In this document: positions 11,301-22,600 of the stretch, piece by piece
Position numbering within the stretch: the stretch's first letter is position 1
Layout of the letters: the number at the start of each line of letters is the position of its first letter
Assembly: GCA_029204225.1 (NCBI GenBank)
Contig: CM055094.1
Location: 21,626,346 to 21,690,345 of the forward strand
Reading direction: 5' to 3'
DNA from: Diphasiastrum complanatum
Taxonomy: Eukaryota; Streptophyta; Lycopodiopsida; Lycopodiales; Lycopodiaceae
Length of the DNA stretch: 64,000 nucleotides
The notes under the pieces: generated by a model
What the model saw: only the letters and a program-made list of their open reading frames with translations
Database searches by the model: none
Told to the model about the DNA's origin: nothing
Translations under genes and position numbers: made by a program

Positions 11301-12678
11301 AGTGTGAGGCTTTCGCTGTTGCTGCTGCACTTGATTCTTGCCCTTGGAATAGTCTTTCTTATTGGTGTACAGGGCCATGGATTTGTCTTTGATGGACAGG
11401 CCGTTGGCCTTTCTTCGCATTTCTTCCTGAAGAAGATGACCGATCACCTTTTGAAGAGTGAGGCTGGGTTGTGTGGAGATCATCACCCCTTTAGCAATGA
11501 TCTTGCCATCCTTCTTGATGTTACATGTATTTGTGGCGAACTCCACAATCAAACCATTGTCAAGCAATTGCCCTACACTAAGCAAGTTCTTAGTGATACT
11601 GAAAATGTAAAGCACTCCATCAATCTTGATCTTCCTTGAAGATCCCAAGCATAAAGGTATGGATCCTATTCCTTCTATCTTATAGGCATAATTATTTGCT
11701 GTAAAAATTTACGTGATAGGTCCTTCATAGGTAGATAAGGTTAAAAAATACTCCCTCTTACTTATCATGTGGGAGGTAGCCCCACTATCTATCCAACAAG
11801 GGTCTTCACCTCTTATGCTTGAAGATGAGAAACTTGACATCATGACAAAATCTTCATGAGAGCTCTCCTCTTCCTCTTGAACAAGGTTTTCTTGACTTTG
11901 AGTTTGATTCTTCTTGAAGCACTCCGAGGCATAGTGCCTCGTCTTGCCACAAAAGTAGCATTTGTTCTTTGACTTATCCTTCTTTGGCTTGCTCGAGCTT
12001 TGACTTGGTTCTTCTTGAATGCAACACCTTTGCCTTTGTATTTTCTTGATCTTGATGAAAAGAGCCTTGTCATCTCCATCATTGAGGGAGAGCTTCTCCA
12101 TCCTTGACTTGATGTGAGTTCTCCTATTCTCCTCGACCATGAGGAATCCTTGGAGATCTTCAAGTGAAGGCAACTTGCCCATGACTGCATAGCCTTGCAC
12201 CAAGTTAGCAAAATCCATACTTAAACCATTCAAGATTGGTTGAACAAGTTCACTTTCCTTAATGGAATCTCCTATGTAAGCAAGCTCTTTGTTTAAGTCC
12301 TTGACTCTCAGCACATATGGATTCGATTCTTCAAGGATATCAACCTTGAAGTATTCTTGGATTCATATATCTTTTGAAGAGTTTCCCATGATTCTTGAGC
12401 CAAGATGCAAGCACCTACCTCCTTAAGAAGCTCATGAGCTACATTCATTTTATACAATGGATGGCAACCTTGCACCTCCTTTTGTATTTTGTAGCTTCTT
12501 GAGGGTAAATAGGCTCATCCTCTTCGCCACTCACTATATCCATTAGATCTTGTAAAATAAGGATTGATTCCATTCTTAGCTTCCAAATTGAATAATTAGA
12601 AGCATTCAATCTATCATGTGAATCCAAAAGATATGCATTCATTGATCTCGACTGCCTCCTCCTTGATCTCGACTTCAC
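11301..12678 (-). pseudogene. Ty1/copia gag-protease remnant, copy 2
   Basis: Best copia gag in the window. The gag start is at 12678-12445. A 201-codon frame at 12314-11709 runs through UBN2-type gag, an intact CCHC knuckle (C-x2-C-x4-H-x4-C, about 11919-11962) and the protease start WIDSGATSHM (about 11768-11800), ending at a stop after TYEGPIT. Protease resumes at 11648 (KIKIDGVLYI, NLLSVGQLLDNG) and then switches to the foreign gag-like LTLQKVIGHLLQ segment and Gln run. The stop after GPIT is shared with copies at 8.3 and 50.9 kb but absent at 18.6 kb (GPIKS). No integrase, RT or RNase H follows; the left side joins U. Confidence 0.82.
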
Positions 12679-13060
12679 AAGGATATAGGATTCACCTACG
12701 TGGCAGACCTACATTGTAGACCTATGTCCCTTTGTGTGAATATTTTCAGGATCCAAACATCTAGTGTGTGGCTATTAGGCTAGAGATAGCATGATATATT
12801 AATCTCAACATCAATTGGAGCGAGCTTCCGATCCACGTGAACACGAAACTTACAAGACTATTTGCTTCATGATGTAAATGTGAATCCAACTTATCAACAA
12901 AGTGATTCCCTAGTGCACAATGTATCACTATCATCACGTGGCAGAAAGTGATTCACTTTTGTGCATATGTTCCATAGAGATGTGAGACACTTTACCGCAA
13001 ATAGGCTTGAAAAAATCGGAAGGTAATTTGGTTGTACAAGAAGCAAGCGTTAAAGATTGT
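12679..13060 (-). repeat. Copia 5' leader, shortened
   Basis: Same leader as at 9244-9885 but lacking about 270 bp next to the gag start (jump at ATTCACCTACGTGGCAGACC). The 170-bp dispersed block is at about 12726-12900. Confidence 0.6.
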
Positions 13061-13545
13061 GCTCTCTTTCTCTTACCTTAAATGGCGCAAAAAAGCTACT
13101 AGAATATCGAACCAATAATATCACAAGCTACATTCAAATGTGCTAAGATAACACGAAAGTGCAACACAATTTGCTCATAATAGGCTACTTGCAAATGATC
13201 ATAATCATGGTGAGCTGCAAACTCGATCTTTTCCATTACAAATTAGCCTACACTTGGTATAAATAGCTTCATTTCCACAAAAAAGAAACTTTCAGAGGAA
13301 GTTGATTTGCAGAAAACTAGAATTTCAACCTCATAAAACTCTTTAAGAATCTAGGTCCTTAATTTTCTCATTTGGTGTAGCTATGTATGTAAGCAAATGT
13401 TGCAGAACATTACAAAAAGTCACAATATCACGCTTTACTGCCATGCTGCCATGCATGCTTTTTAGGAAATACAAACAAACTCTGATGGGAGAAGATTTGA
13501 TGCTGGCACTTCCTTCTTCAGGCATGGAAATGGAATTCAGAAGCT
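13061..13545 (+). promoter_or_regulatory. B upstream region with TATA box
   Basis: Non-coding stretch containing TATAAATAG at 13258-13266, retained at 24388-24396 and 46694-46702. About 110-150 bp downstream is TAAGCAAATGTTGCAG, a plausible splice acceptor, before the B body. This looks like a core promoter and leader of the B transcription unit; transcription is inferred only. Confidence 0.4.
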
Positions 13546-13944
13546 TTGAAAAGCTATAGCTTCAAAGGATGGATTTTCCATCTTTTAGTGGTGATCTACC
13601 ATTTGCTACGACCGTGCTTGATTACTCCCTCGCATCCTTGGACACCATCTACATACATCCACCATGGATCTAGAGCGCCATCATCATCCATTTTCAAAAA
13701 CCCTAAGCTGCCGAGATCTGCTACATTGCACAAAAATCGTCACATCTAGCACGAGCCAAATGCTGAGGGGTAGAACCACACATTCAACATCGATTTGGGT
13801 TGAAAGCTCTCTACTAGTACATTATCGCAAAGAAACATCATCGTTTCCACATCCTATCAGAGCGACATTGATCCTAATTTTTCCACAGTTGACCGATCCG
13901 AAGCCCTCCACAGTCGATCGAGCCGAGACTCCACTTGTAAATAG
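13546..13944 (+). repeat. Module B, copy 3 (internally deleted)
   Basis: The same body as copy 2 but lacking most of the 36-bp minisatellite: sequence jumps from TTTTTCCACA to GTTGACCGATCC near 13889. It ends at the standard gypsy junction. Confidence 0.65.
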
Positions 13945-14229
13945 ATTTTAAAAATCTTACTATGGTATTTAAAGATAAGTTTGACCAGATAGTCTCTATT
14001 TATGGGGAGACTAATGTACTCCCATCATCGATGGTTTGCTCGGCGGAAGTTATGGAAAAACTACATGATATTAAGTATGAGCTTTTTCATCTTGTTTTGA
14101 AATCTCGTGTGCATTGTGATGTGAATGATGATGTGAATGTCTTAACACGCTTTAACACCAAAAATTAGCATCAAGAACAGCTTTTGATGGAAGATTTAAA
14201 ACAAGAGTTCAATGATGTTTTTCCTAAAT
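13945..14229 (+). pseudogene. Ty3/gypsy linker fragment
   Basis: Frame 13962-14168 repeats the FKDKFDQIVSIYGE..LPSSMVCSAEVMEKL segment, then a stop and the EDLKQEFNDVFPK end. Single-residue differences (HDIKYE for HDSKYE) set it apart from the 10.4 kb copy. No RT core follows. Confidence 0.65.
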
Positions 14230-15090
14230 AGGTAAGATTCTCTGAGGTACATACTTCTAATTATATTGCAGTCCGTTTTAAGCACATATTCAAATTTTTC
14301 CAAAATGAAATCTTTGAAATGTTTCAGAAAAGAGCAAGAACATAAAGATAGATTTTCAATTTCAAAATTGCAGAAAACATCAAACAGAAAGTACCATTCA
14401 CTTTTGATGTTAGGTAAGTATGACCAAGCAAACACAATATCATGGAAGGACTTATGTGTATAAGGCCAAAGATTGTAATAAAATACGAGTGTAGAAGTGT
14501 GTCACATGAATTGTCTCAAACATTCTATTACAGTAGTGTAAATGTAAAAATATCTCTGCCTTGTCCTTGCGCGTGCTGAGCTGTAGTCGATCCACCGTAT
14601 TCCTAGTGAGAGTTCTTCTATGTAGATCCTCGTCATCCTACAAGCTAGTTAATACTTGTAAAAGTTCAGTCTTTTAGCCAGTAAGTCTTCTTTTGCACCA
14701 CTGCCTTGTCCTTCCTTCCATTATATCATGTATACTTCTTTCTTTTTTCCATATTTTGTCCAGAAACCACCGAACTAGGGTTGTTTAGGTTGGAAGAACC
14801 AGGCCTTTCATTTGAGTTTTGGAAGAATTTATCTTGGACAGTGAAAAAACGTGGTCTTTTGAGGAGGCGTTCAATCTCTCTGATGTTTTCAGCATCTCCT
14901 AAGTTGGCAAGGAGTTCAGCAGAAGGGCTTACAGTAAATCAATCATGTGCTGGCGTAAAAAGAGAAAAGTAGGTGTGACTTGACAACATCTCTAGAGAGC
15001 TTGTGTAGCCAAAGAAAAAAGCCATTCATCTGATCTTGGAAGAATGCACCAGGGAAGAATTTACTAAGATTGTTCATCATGAAACACGAT
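14230..15090 (+). repeat. Module P with short conserved frame
   Basis: Mostly non-coding. A frame at about 14785-14972 (EPGLSFEFWKNLSW to GVKREK then stop) recurs at 48416-48607 and in altered form at 26120-26301 and 21149-20925 (minus). It may be a captured exon; I do not recognise it. TGTATAAGGCC and AATAAAATAC near 14455-14485 resemble a TATA box and a polyadenylation signal. Confidence 0.4.
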
Positions 15091-15790
15091 GACCCAAAAA
15101 AAAAAAATGACATGGAGACCCATTTTTTTTTGTCGCTTTTTTTTTTTTTAATTTTATAAAAAAAATACCCATATTTAAAATGCTTCAAATAAAGATATTG
15201 TAATGCTAAAAAAAATGTTGTATTTTGCAAGAAAATTAATCAACCTACTAAAATTTTGTTAATAGATTTTTGTTAATAATTGCGATTTAGCTTATATGAA
15301 ATAATAATACTATTCAAAATAAAATCATTGGACACAACCATTAGAATAACTAAAAAAAACCTTTTTGCTTATTAAAACAAAAGTTTTCAATGTTTTTTTA
15401 TAAATTTTAAAAGTGTTTTAAATTACAATTCTTGTATCAAGAAAAATATTTTTTAAATTATGACAAAATTTTAATCAGTATTTAAATCTTTACTTATATT
15501 TAAACATTAAATGATTGCAAATGAAATTATTTCTAAAAACTTCTTATAAAAACACAACGAAAAATTAAAATATTAAAAACCTGACAGTTCATTGCAATTT
15601 TTGTTTTGCTAATATTTAAATCATTAAAAAACTACTAAATCTATATTTTTAATACAAACAAATTTAAAAACATTAAATTAATCAAAAAGATTTCAATACA
15701 CAATATTTCAAGAAATATAAACGCAATTGTTTTCCATAATAAAAGAGAATTTATTAGTCCCAAAAATCATCAAGATCATTTACATTTTTT
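15091..15790 (+). repeat. AT-rich module T, copy 1
   Basis: About 700 bp, very AT-rich, with A and T runs at its left edge and no sustained reading frame. Copies: 20100-20815 (minus), 26441-27130, 48721-49440 and a 350-bp truncated one at 56475-56825. Its length and edges are conserved in four copies despite the absence of coding. Confidence 0.7.
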
Positions 15791-16460
15791 GTTTTTTTTA
15801 AGGAGCCATTGTAGTGTCAATTGGCACCTCTTCCTGCTTGACAATTGTAACCACATTTAACCTGAACTAGGACATCAGCAAACTCCCCTTTATCACCCAC
15901 TTTTCCACTAGTAGGAGGTTGGTCGCCATGAAACTTGATGATTTATTTTCCCTCTCGGATCTATGTTTGGCATGATGCCCAAGTTTGTTGGCAAGCAGTA
16001 GCTTCTAGTTCATCAAAAAATAGATTTTTTATCTTATTATTTTTTGGCTTTTCATTCTTAGGCTTTTGGGCTGATTGGCTGTGCATACTCTTCCGTGAGG
16101 CAATCACGGTGCTATCGTAGGCTTTAGCTACTCGGATAGCATCTTTCAATATGGAGGACATTCCATTTGCACTCCTTTTGGTAATCGGCTGACAATTCAT
16201 ACTATCAATTGCCACTGTGGCAACTTCCAATCAAGTGACCCTTAAGTGATTATTAGAAGCCTTTTTTAAATGGAAAAAAATAGCATACACCTCTAAAAGG
16301 ATACGGATGCTAGGTCTACAAAGTACTCAACAAAAATTGCTTTTTTTTTTAAGGCTTTCAATTGCCTTAACCCAAAAAAGTAAATAGGGAAAAAGTAATG
16401 GCAAATCTAATGCAATAAAGGAACTTCCAAAATCCCTATTCAAGAGCAAAAACTCCAAAA
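15791..16460 (-). pseudogene. Ty3/gypsy gag-like fragment
   Basis: Frame 16230-15961 on the minus strand (QPITKRSANGMSSILKDAIR, then a Lys/Asn-rich stretch, FFDELEATACQQTWASCQT) matches 54955-55242, where it lies directly upstream of a gypsy retropepsin. I therefore infer a gag end or gag-protease linker, although no zinc knuckle is visible. Sequence 15791-15930 on the same strand (PPTSGKVGDKGEFADVLVQ) is shared with the T flank at about 20000, 27200 and 49500. Positions 16231-16460 hold the non-coding upstream part. Confidence 0.5.
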
Positions 16461-16695
16461 TCTCCGCCCCCCCCAATTAATATAACTAGTAACATTATTC
16501 TCAAAGCATCTACGATGAGCTACAAACAACACTTGGAGAGTAAAGAATCAGGAATCTGTCAAATACTCTTGCATCTAGTATTTGGAAAGTTAGACATAAT
16601 GATAGTATCATAAGAATGAGTTAGAGCTTGTGAAGCCATCCAGAGGTGTGTTGTTGTTTTATTAGTTGCCTAGATACATATCAAGCTACCCCAAG
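16461..16695 (+). repeat. X-type end repeat
   Basis: Short copy of the X end (ATTCTCAAAGCATCTACGATG to CAAGCTACCCCAAGTTACC) with a C-rich tract at its start, abutting RT copy 1. The same end repeat, inverted, abuts RT copy 3 at 54451-54780. Confidence 0.6.
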
Positions 16696-17062
16696 TTACC
16701 ACAGATCTATTATATGAGTGAAACACGAAAGGTGTATATATTGCAAAAACCGAAAAGGAAGGTCTCCCCTTTTATCATATTTGGACATATGTGTACAGCC
16801 GGTAATTGGGTTAAAGGTAATTGTAATATTCAGAAAGTTCACCAAATTACATGTGTTGTCGTTTTCGTCTATCTCAAGATATTCCAGGGGATAGATCCAA
16901 AAAGGATTGTCAGGTGTTCTTGGTTGAGTCTTGTCTAGGAAACGTCCAACTGTATGATTATTGATAAAGCATATATCGTCAATGTACTTGAATGAATATT
17001 TGAAGTCGTTTATAAATTTAATTTCCCCTAATCTTGCAAGCCTCTTAATAAACTGCATTTTA
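16696..17062 (-). pseudogene. YIDD reverse transcriptase fragment, copy 1
   Basis: Minus-strand 120-codon frame from MQFIKRLARLGE through KYIDDICFINN (catalytic YIDD at 16975-16986), FWIYPLEYLEI, VNFLNITITF and YDKRGDLPF. The N-terminal half including GIPMG is missing. Spacing and motifs are unlike copia (YVDDM) or gypsy (YLDD) and resemble the group with GIPMG...YIDD...YP.EL...FLDI...YDKR that includes Penelope-like enzymes. It diverges from copies 2 and 3 at its 3' end. Confidence 0.65.
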
Positions 17063-17530
17063 AAAAAAGTTTTTTTTCACCTTATCTTGGGGCAAGTTCA
17101 CAAATAGCAAGGTAACAAATTGGGACTCGGCAAGAACTCACCCCAAATGACTTTTTGAGCTTTATTAACTTGTTCTCATGAATTTATCATTGTGTCTAAC
17201 TTGCCATATACCAATTTTATAAGTATTTGCTTGATCCTTTACTCTTAAATGCACCATAATGGTGCCGCCCTTTGCATGTGCCATAGTCCTAAAGCTCTAA
17301 AATTAACAATGTATACACATGTATGGAAGTTTTCAAGACATACTGATGTTTTTGCATCCACTTGTCTTTAAGGTTAAACATGTTCTTTGTAGTTCCTGAA
17401 GAAGTCTTGAAAGTTTGAAGCTTGTGTGTTAAGCCAAGTGTTGTTGTAGTTCATCGTAGATGCTTGGAGTTGATTATTGGCCACCTCCAAGGACATAGCC
17501 TTGAAAAAATTTGTCTAGGCCCCTTCATTT
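17063..17530 (-). repeat. Y end plus linker
   Basis: 17075-17230 is the inverted end of Y; 17231-17530 is a linker seen again at 29610-29870 and 51910-52170 in the opposite orientation. From about 17155 rightward this is the outer part of the left arm of the large inverted repeat. Confidence 0.6.
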
Positions 17531-18200
17531 TTTAACGCTTGCTACTTGTACAACCAAATTACCTTCCAATTTTTTCAAGCCTATGGTAAAGTGTCTCACA
17601 TCTCTATGGAACATATGCACAAAAGTGAATCACTTTTTGCCACGTGATGATAGTGATACATTGTGCACTAGGGAATCACATTGTTGATAAGTTGGATTCA
17701 CATTTACATCATGAAGCAAATAGTCTTGTAAGTTTCGTGTTCAAGTGGATCGGAAGCTCACTCCAATGGATGTTGAGATTAATATATCATGCTATCTCTA
17801 GCCTAATAGCCACACACTAGATGTTTGGATCCAGAAAATATTCACACAAAGGGACACGGGTCTACCACGTAGGTCTGCCACGTAGTTTTCAATCAATCAA
17901 AAGGAAGGTAGATCCTTATCTTTGGTACTGTGATAGTTAGTTCTTAGACTTATTGAGATCTTAGAAATTAAATTTTAGGGTCATCCCAAAGTTTTTGACA
18001 ATTGCTCATCAAGTGAATGCAATTCTAGTCAAAATTGTGTTCAATTTTGTTTGATTTGTGATATAGTTTGGATTGATTATTGCTTCATGATTCAACTGAT
18101 CTTGTAGGAATTATTTGAAGAGGCATATTTATGTGCATATGATTCCTTTTGGTTCAGGTTAGGTGAATCCTATATCCTTGTGAAGTCGAGATCAAGGAGG
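17531..18200 (+). repeat. Copia 5' leader (plus strand)
   Basis: Leader in forward orientation, reaching the GAAGTCGAGATCAAGGAGGAGG region that precedes the gag ATG in copies 1 and 2. The gag itself is missing here; unrelated sequence follows. Confidence 0.65.
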
Positions 18201-19277
18201 AGGCAGTTCTACATCCAATTTTTATGCAAATTCAAGCTAGTTTCCATTCTTGTTAACATTAATAGATATGATTTGGCTTAATATCGGGTAGGATCTTATT
18301 GAGAGGTCAAGTTTTGAGCTTTCTCAAGTCCCTAGGTAGTGGGATATCTAGTCTTTTAATCATTTCTATTTTGCATCTATTCAAGAAGAAGCAAACTCAA
18401 AGTCCAGCAAATCTTGGTCAAGAGGGAGAGGAGAGCTCTCATGAAGATTTTGTCATGATGCCAAGTTTCTCTTCTTCAAGCATAAGAGGTGAAGACCCTT
18501 GGTGGATAGATAGTGGGGCTAGCTCCCACATGACAAGTAAGAGGGAGTATTTTTCAACCTTAGCTACCTATGAAGGACCTATCAAGTCAATTTTTACAGC
18601 AAATAATTATGCTTGTAAGATAGAAGGAATAGGATCCATACCTTTATTCTTGGGATTTTCAAGGAAAATCAAGATTGACGGAGTACTTTACATTTCTAGT
18701 ATCACTAAGAACTTGCTTAGTGTAGGACAATTGCTTGACAATGGTTTGATTGTGGAGTTCGCCACAAATACATGTAACATCAAGAAGGGTGGGAAGATCA
18801 TTGCTAAAGGCATAAGGTTTGGAAGATTGTTCAAACTAGATGCCTATGTGGATGCTAATATTGTGATGCTAGCCAAGGAGACCAAGCTATCCAACCATAT
18901 TCTACGGCACAAAAGACTTGGCCACATCAACTCAAAATCCATGGAGATCATGTGCAAGGAGGAACTTGCCTCAGGACTTCCAAGATCGTTAGCAAAGTTT
19001 ATATGATGTTCCAACTCTCTATAATGACAACATTTCAGTCCAACACCTTGCAACCAACCCAATCTTCCATGCAAGACCAAAACATATCGAGATCTCTCAT
19101 CATTTTGTGTCAGAGAAGGTGCAATCTAAGGAGGTATCTTTGGAGCATGTGACAAGTAGTGAATGTGTTGCTGATATCCTCACTAAACCACTTCAAAGAG
19201 CTGCATTTGTGAAGTTAAGGTCAGCCCTAGGGTTGATAGCAATTCTATGTTATCTTCAAACTAGTTGTGAGGAGGAG
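18201..19277 (+). pseudogene. Internally deleted copia element, copy 3
   Basis: About 170 bp of non-gag sequence leads into the frame 18299-19006: FKKKQTQS, protease WWIDSGASSHMTS (about 18500-18540), KIKIDGVLYI, NLLSVGQLLDNG, then a GAG-pre-integrase-like HKRLGHINSKSMEIMCKEEL. It then jumps directly to the RNase H tail. A frame without ATG at about 19000-19283 reads LYNDNISVQHLATNPIFHA, RPKHIEISHHFVSEK, VADILTKPL and LRSALGL. Integrase and RT are gone. The same joint occurs in the copies at 28.2 and 50.5 kb, so the deletion derivative itself multiplied. A polypurine GAGGAGGAG (19269-19277) abuts TGTTAAAT. Confidence 0.82.
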
Positions 19278-19805
19278 TGTTAAATTTACACAAGCTAGTT
19301 TGCATAAATTCCACTTGTAAATGACTTTGAGGCCATGATGTGGGATGTCACACATGCCAAAAGCATAGGATACCTTATTCTAAGTCAAATTATTAACCTA
19401 GCTTTGGAACGGTACCTTTGGAATGTGTCCAAAGAGTGCACAGATAGGGTAGAAAAAAAGTAGGAGCTTAAAATAGCAGTTTTTGCATTGTTTTTGGATC
19501 TCGAGGCATCGACCCTAAATAGGGTGGATCAATTGGATCTTGAGGTTGGATGTTAGGGTTAGGTTGTGATGATTACATAGAAGCCGTAATACGCTCAAAT
19601 TCGAGCTCTACATGTATAAATATGTGATGGGATTTCCATCCGATTATGAGCAAAATTGAGATTTTCCTTCTTGACTAGTTTGAGTCTATGATTTGACTGA
19701 TGAATGCTATTGGCTTATGATTTTTTATGATCATTGAATGAGATTGGAGTTGCAGGTACAGTATGCACACAGCAGCAAGCCGTACATCCACATGTGTGAG
19801 TTTTG
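19278..19805 (+). mobile_element. Copia LTR-like sequence
   Basis: Begins TGTTAAATTTACAC directly after the polypurine tract, the usual start of a plant copia 3' LTR. It contains a TATAAATA-like box near 19613-19622. The right end is uncertain because flanks are shared by all three copies; no second LTR or target duplication was found. Confidence 0.6.
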
Positions 19806-20815
19806 GAGATAATTCATGGAGTTCAAGCCAAGATAAACTAGGAATCAATGCATTGATTAGTAATCTAGCTTCTAGATCTTGTTTGCATTTTAACTAGGTG
19901 TTTTCTCCATCATTTCTAGAATCAAATGGGTTTATTTTGCTGTATTTTTATCAAAAAGAACCCCAACCTCCTACTAGTGGAAAAGTGGGTGATAAAGGGG
20001 AGTTTGCTGATGTCCTAGTTCAGGATAAATGTGGTTATAGTTGTCAAGGAAATTGTGGAAGAGGTGCCAATTGACACTGCAATGGCTCCTTCAAAAAAAC
20101 AAAAAATGTAAATGATCTTGATGATTTCTGGGAGTAATAAATTCTCATTTATTTTAGAAAAAAATTGCGTTTATATTTCTTGAAATATTGTGTATTGAAA
20201 TCTTTTTGATTAATTTAATGTTTTTAGATTTGTTTGTATTAAAAAAATAGATTTAGTAGTTTTTTAATGATTTAAATATTAGCAAAACTAAAATTGCAAC
20301 GAACTGTCAGATTTTTAATATTTTAATTTTTCGTTGTGTTTTTATAAGAAGTTTTTAGAAATAATTTCATTTGCAATCATTAATGTTTAAATATAAGTAA
20401 AGATTTAAATATTGATTAAAATTTTGTCATAATTTGAAAAATATTTTTCTTGATACAAGAATTGTAATTTAAAACACTTTTAAAATTTTTAAAAAAACAT
20501 TGAAAACTTTTGTTTTAATAAGCAAAAAGGTTTTTTTTAGTTACTATAATGGTTGTGTCCAATGATTTTATTTTGAACAGTATTATTATTTCATATAGGC
20601 TAATGTGCCATTATTAACAAAAATCTATTAACAAAATTTTAGTAGGTTGATTAATTTTCTTGCAAAATACAACATTTTTTTTTAGCATTACAATATCTTT
20701 ATTTGAAGCATTTTAAATGTGGATATTTTTTCTATAAATTTTTTTAAAAAAAAAGTGACAGAAAAAAAAAGGGTCTCCATGTCATTTTTTTTTTTTTTGG
20801 GTCATCGTGTTTCAT
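19806..20815 (-). repeat. T module, copy 2, with shared flank
   Basis: 19806-20095 is the flank between LTR and T, with CCAACCTCCTACTAGTGG as a recurrent joint. 20100-20815 is the AT-rich T module inverted relative to copy 1. No coding seen. Confidence 0.7.
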
Positions 20816-21640
20816 GATGAACAATATTAGTAAATTCTTCCCTGGTGCATTCTTTCAAAATCAGATGAATGGCTTTTTTCTTTGGCTACACAAGCTCGCC
20901 AGAGATGTTGTCAAGTCACACGATTGATTTTTCTCTTTTTACGTCAGCACATGATTGATTTGCTGCAAACCCTTCTACTAAACTCCTTGCCAAGTTAGGA
21001 GATGCTGAAAACATCAGAGAGATTGAACGCCTCCTCAAAAGACCAAATTTTTTCGCTGTCGAAGATAAATTCTTCCAAAACTCAAATGAAAGGCCTGGTT
21101 CTTTCAACCTAATGATATAAAGGAAACAAAGGACAAGGGAGTGGTGCAAAAGAAGACTTACCGGCTAAAAGACTAAACTTTTACAAGGATTAACTGGCTC
21201 GTAGGATGTTGAGGATCTGCATAGAAGAACTCTCACTAGGAATACGGTGGATCGACTACAACTAAGCACGCACAAGGACAAGACAAAGATATTTTTACAT
21301 TTACGCTATTGTAATAGAATGTTTGAGACCATTCGTGTGAGACACTTTTACACTTATATTTTATTATGGATCTTTGGCCTTATATAGACAAGTCCTTCCA
21401 TGATATTGTGTTTGCTTGGTCATACTTACCTAACATCAAAAGTGAATGGTACTTTTGGTTTTTTGTGCAATTTTGAAATTGAAAATCTATCTTTATGTTC
21501 TTGCTCTTTTCTGAAACATTTCAAAGATTTCGTTTCGGAGAAATTTGATTATGTGCTTAAAATGGACTGCAATATAATTAGAAGTATGTACCTCAAAAAA
21601 TCTTACCTATTTAGAAAAAACATCATTGAACTCTTGTTTT
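20816..21640 (-). repeat. Module P, inverted
   Basis: Mirror of 25561-26440. The short frame ending GADVKREK-like is at 21149-20925 on the minus strand with substitutions. Otherwise non-coding. Confidence 0.55.
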
Positions 21641-21890
21641 ATATCTTGCATTGAAAGTTGTTCTTGATGCTAATTTTTGGTGTTAAAGCATGTTAACACA
21701 TTCACATCATCGTTCACATCACAATGCATACGAGATTTCAAAACAAGATGAAAAAGCTCATACTTAGAATCATGTAGTTTTTTCATAACTTCCGCCGAGC
21801 AAACCATCGATGACGGGAGTACATTAGTCTCCCCATAAATAGAGACTATCTGGTCAAACTTATCTTTAAATACCGTAGTATGATTTTTAA
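21641..21890 (-). pseudogene. Ty3/gypsy linker fragment, inverted
   Basis: Minus-strand FKDKFDQIVSIYGE..LPSSMVCSAE segment ending at the B junction (AAATCTATTTACAAGTGG). Codons match the plus-strand copies with scattered substitutions (CCGTCATCG for CCATCATCG). No RT core. Confidence 0.6.
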
Positions 21891-22600
21891 AATCTATTTA
21901 CAAGTGGAGTCTCGGCTCGATCGACTGTGGAGGGCTTCGGATCGGTCGACTTTTGATGGACTCGGCTCAGTCAACTTTGTATGCAGAGTATGGACGCTCA
22001 GCTTGGTCCACAGTGAATGCATAGTATGGACGCTCGGCTCAGTCCATGGTGATTGCAGAGTATGTAGAGTATTGCTCGGCAGTTTATGGAGACTAGAAAT
22101 TTGTGGAAAAATTTGGAGCAATGTCTCTCTGATAGGATGTGGAAACGATGATGTTTCTTCGCGATAACGTACTAGTAGAGAGCTTTTAACCCAAATCGGT
22201 GTTGAATGTGTGGTTTTGACAAGCTCCAGTAGCACTACCCCTCAGCATTTGGCTCGTGCTAGATGTGACGATTTTTGTGTAATGTAACAGGTCTCGGCAG
22301 CTTAGGGTTTTTGAAAATGGATGATGATGGCGCTCTGGATCCATGGTGGATGTATGTAGATGGTGTCCAAGGATGCGAAGGAGTAATCAAGCACAGTCGT
22401 AGGAAAATCAATCTTTTGAAGCTATAGCTTTTCAAAGCTTCTGAATTCCATTTCCATGCCTGAAGAAGGAAGTGCCAACATCAAATCTTCTCCCATCAGA
22501 GTTTGTTTGCATTTCCTAATTAGCATGCATGGCAGCATGGCAGTAAAGCATGATATTGTGACTTTTTGTAATGTTCTGCAACATTTGCTTACATACATAG
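21891..22600 (-). repeat. Module B, copy 4
   Basis: Inverted B with the 36-bp units at about 21960-22070, one unit shorter than the 25.1 kb copy. Its outer end is fused directly to X at about 22600, omitting A and Y, unlike the 6.4 and 44.5 kb copies. Confidence 0.65.
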
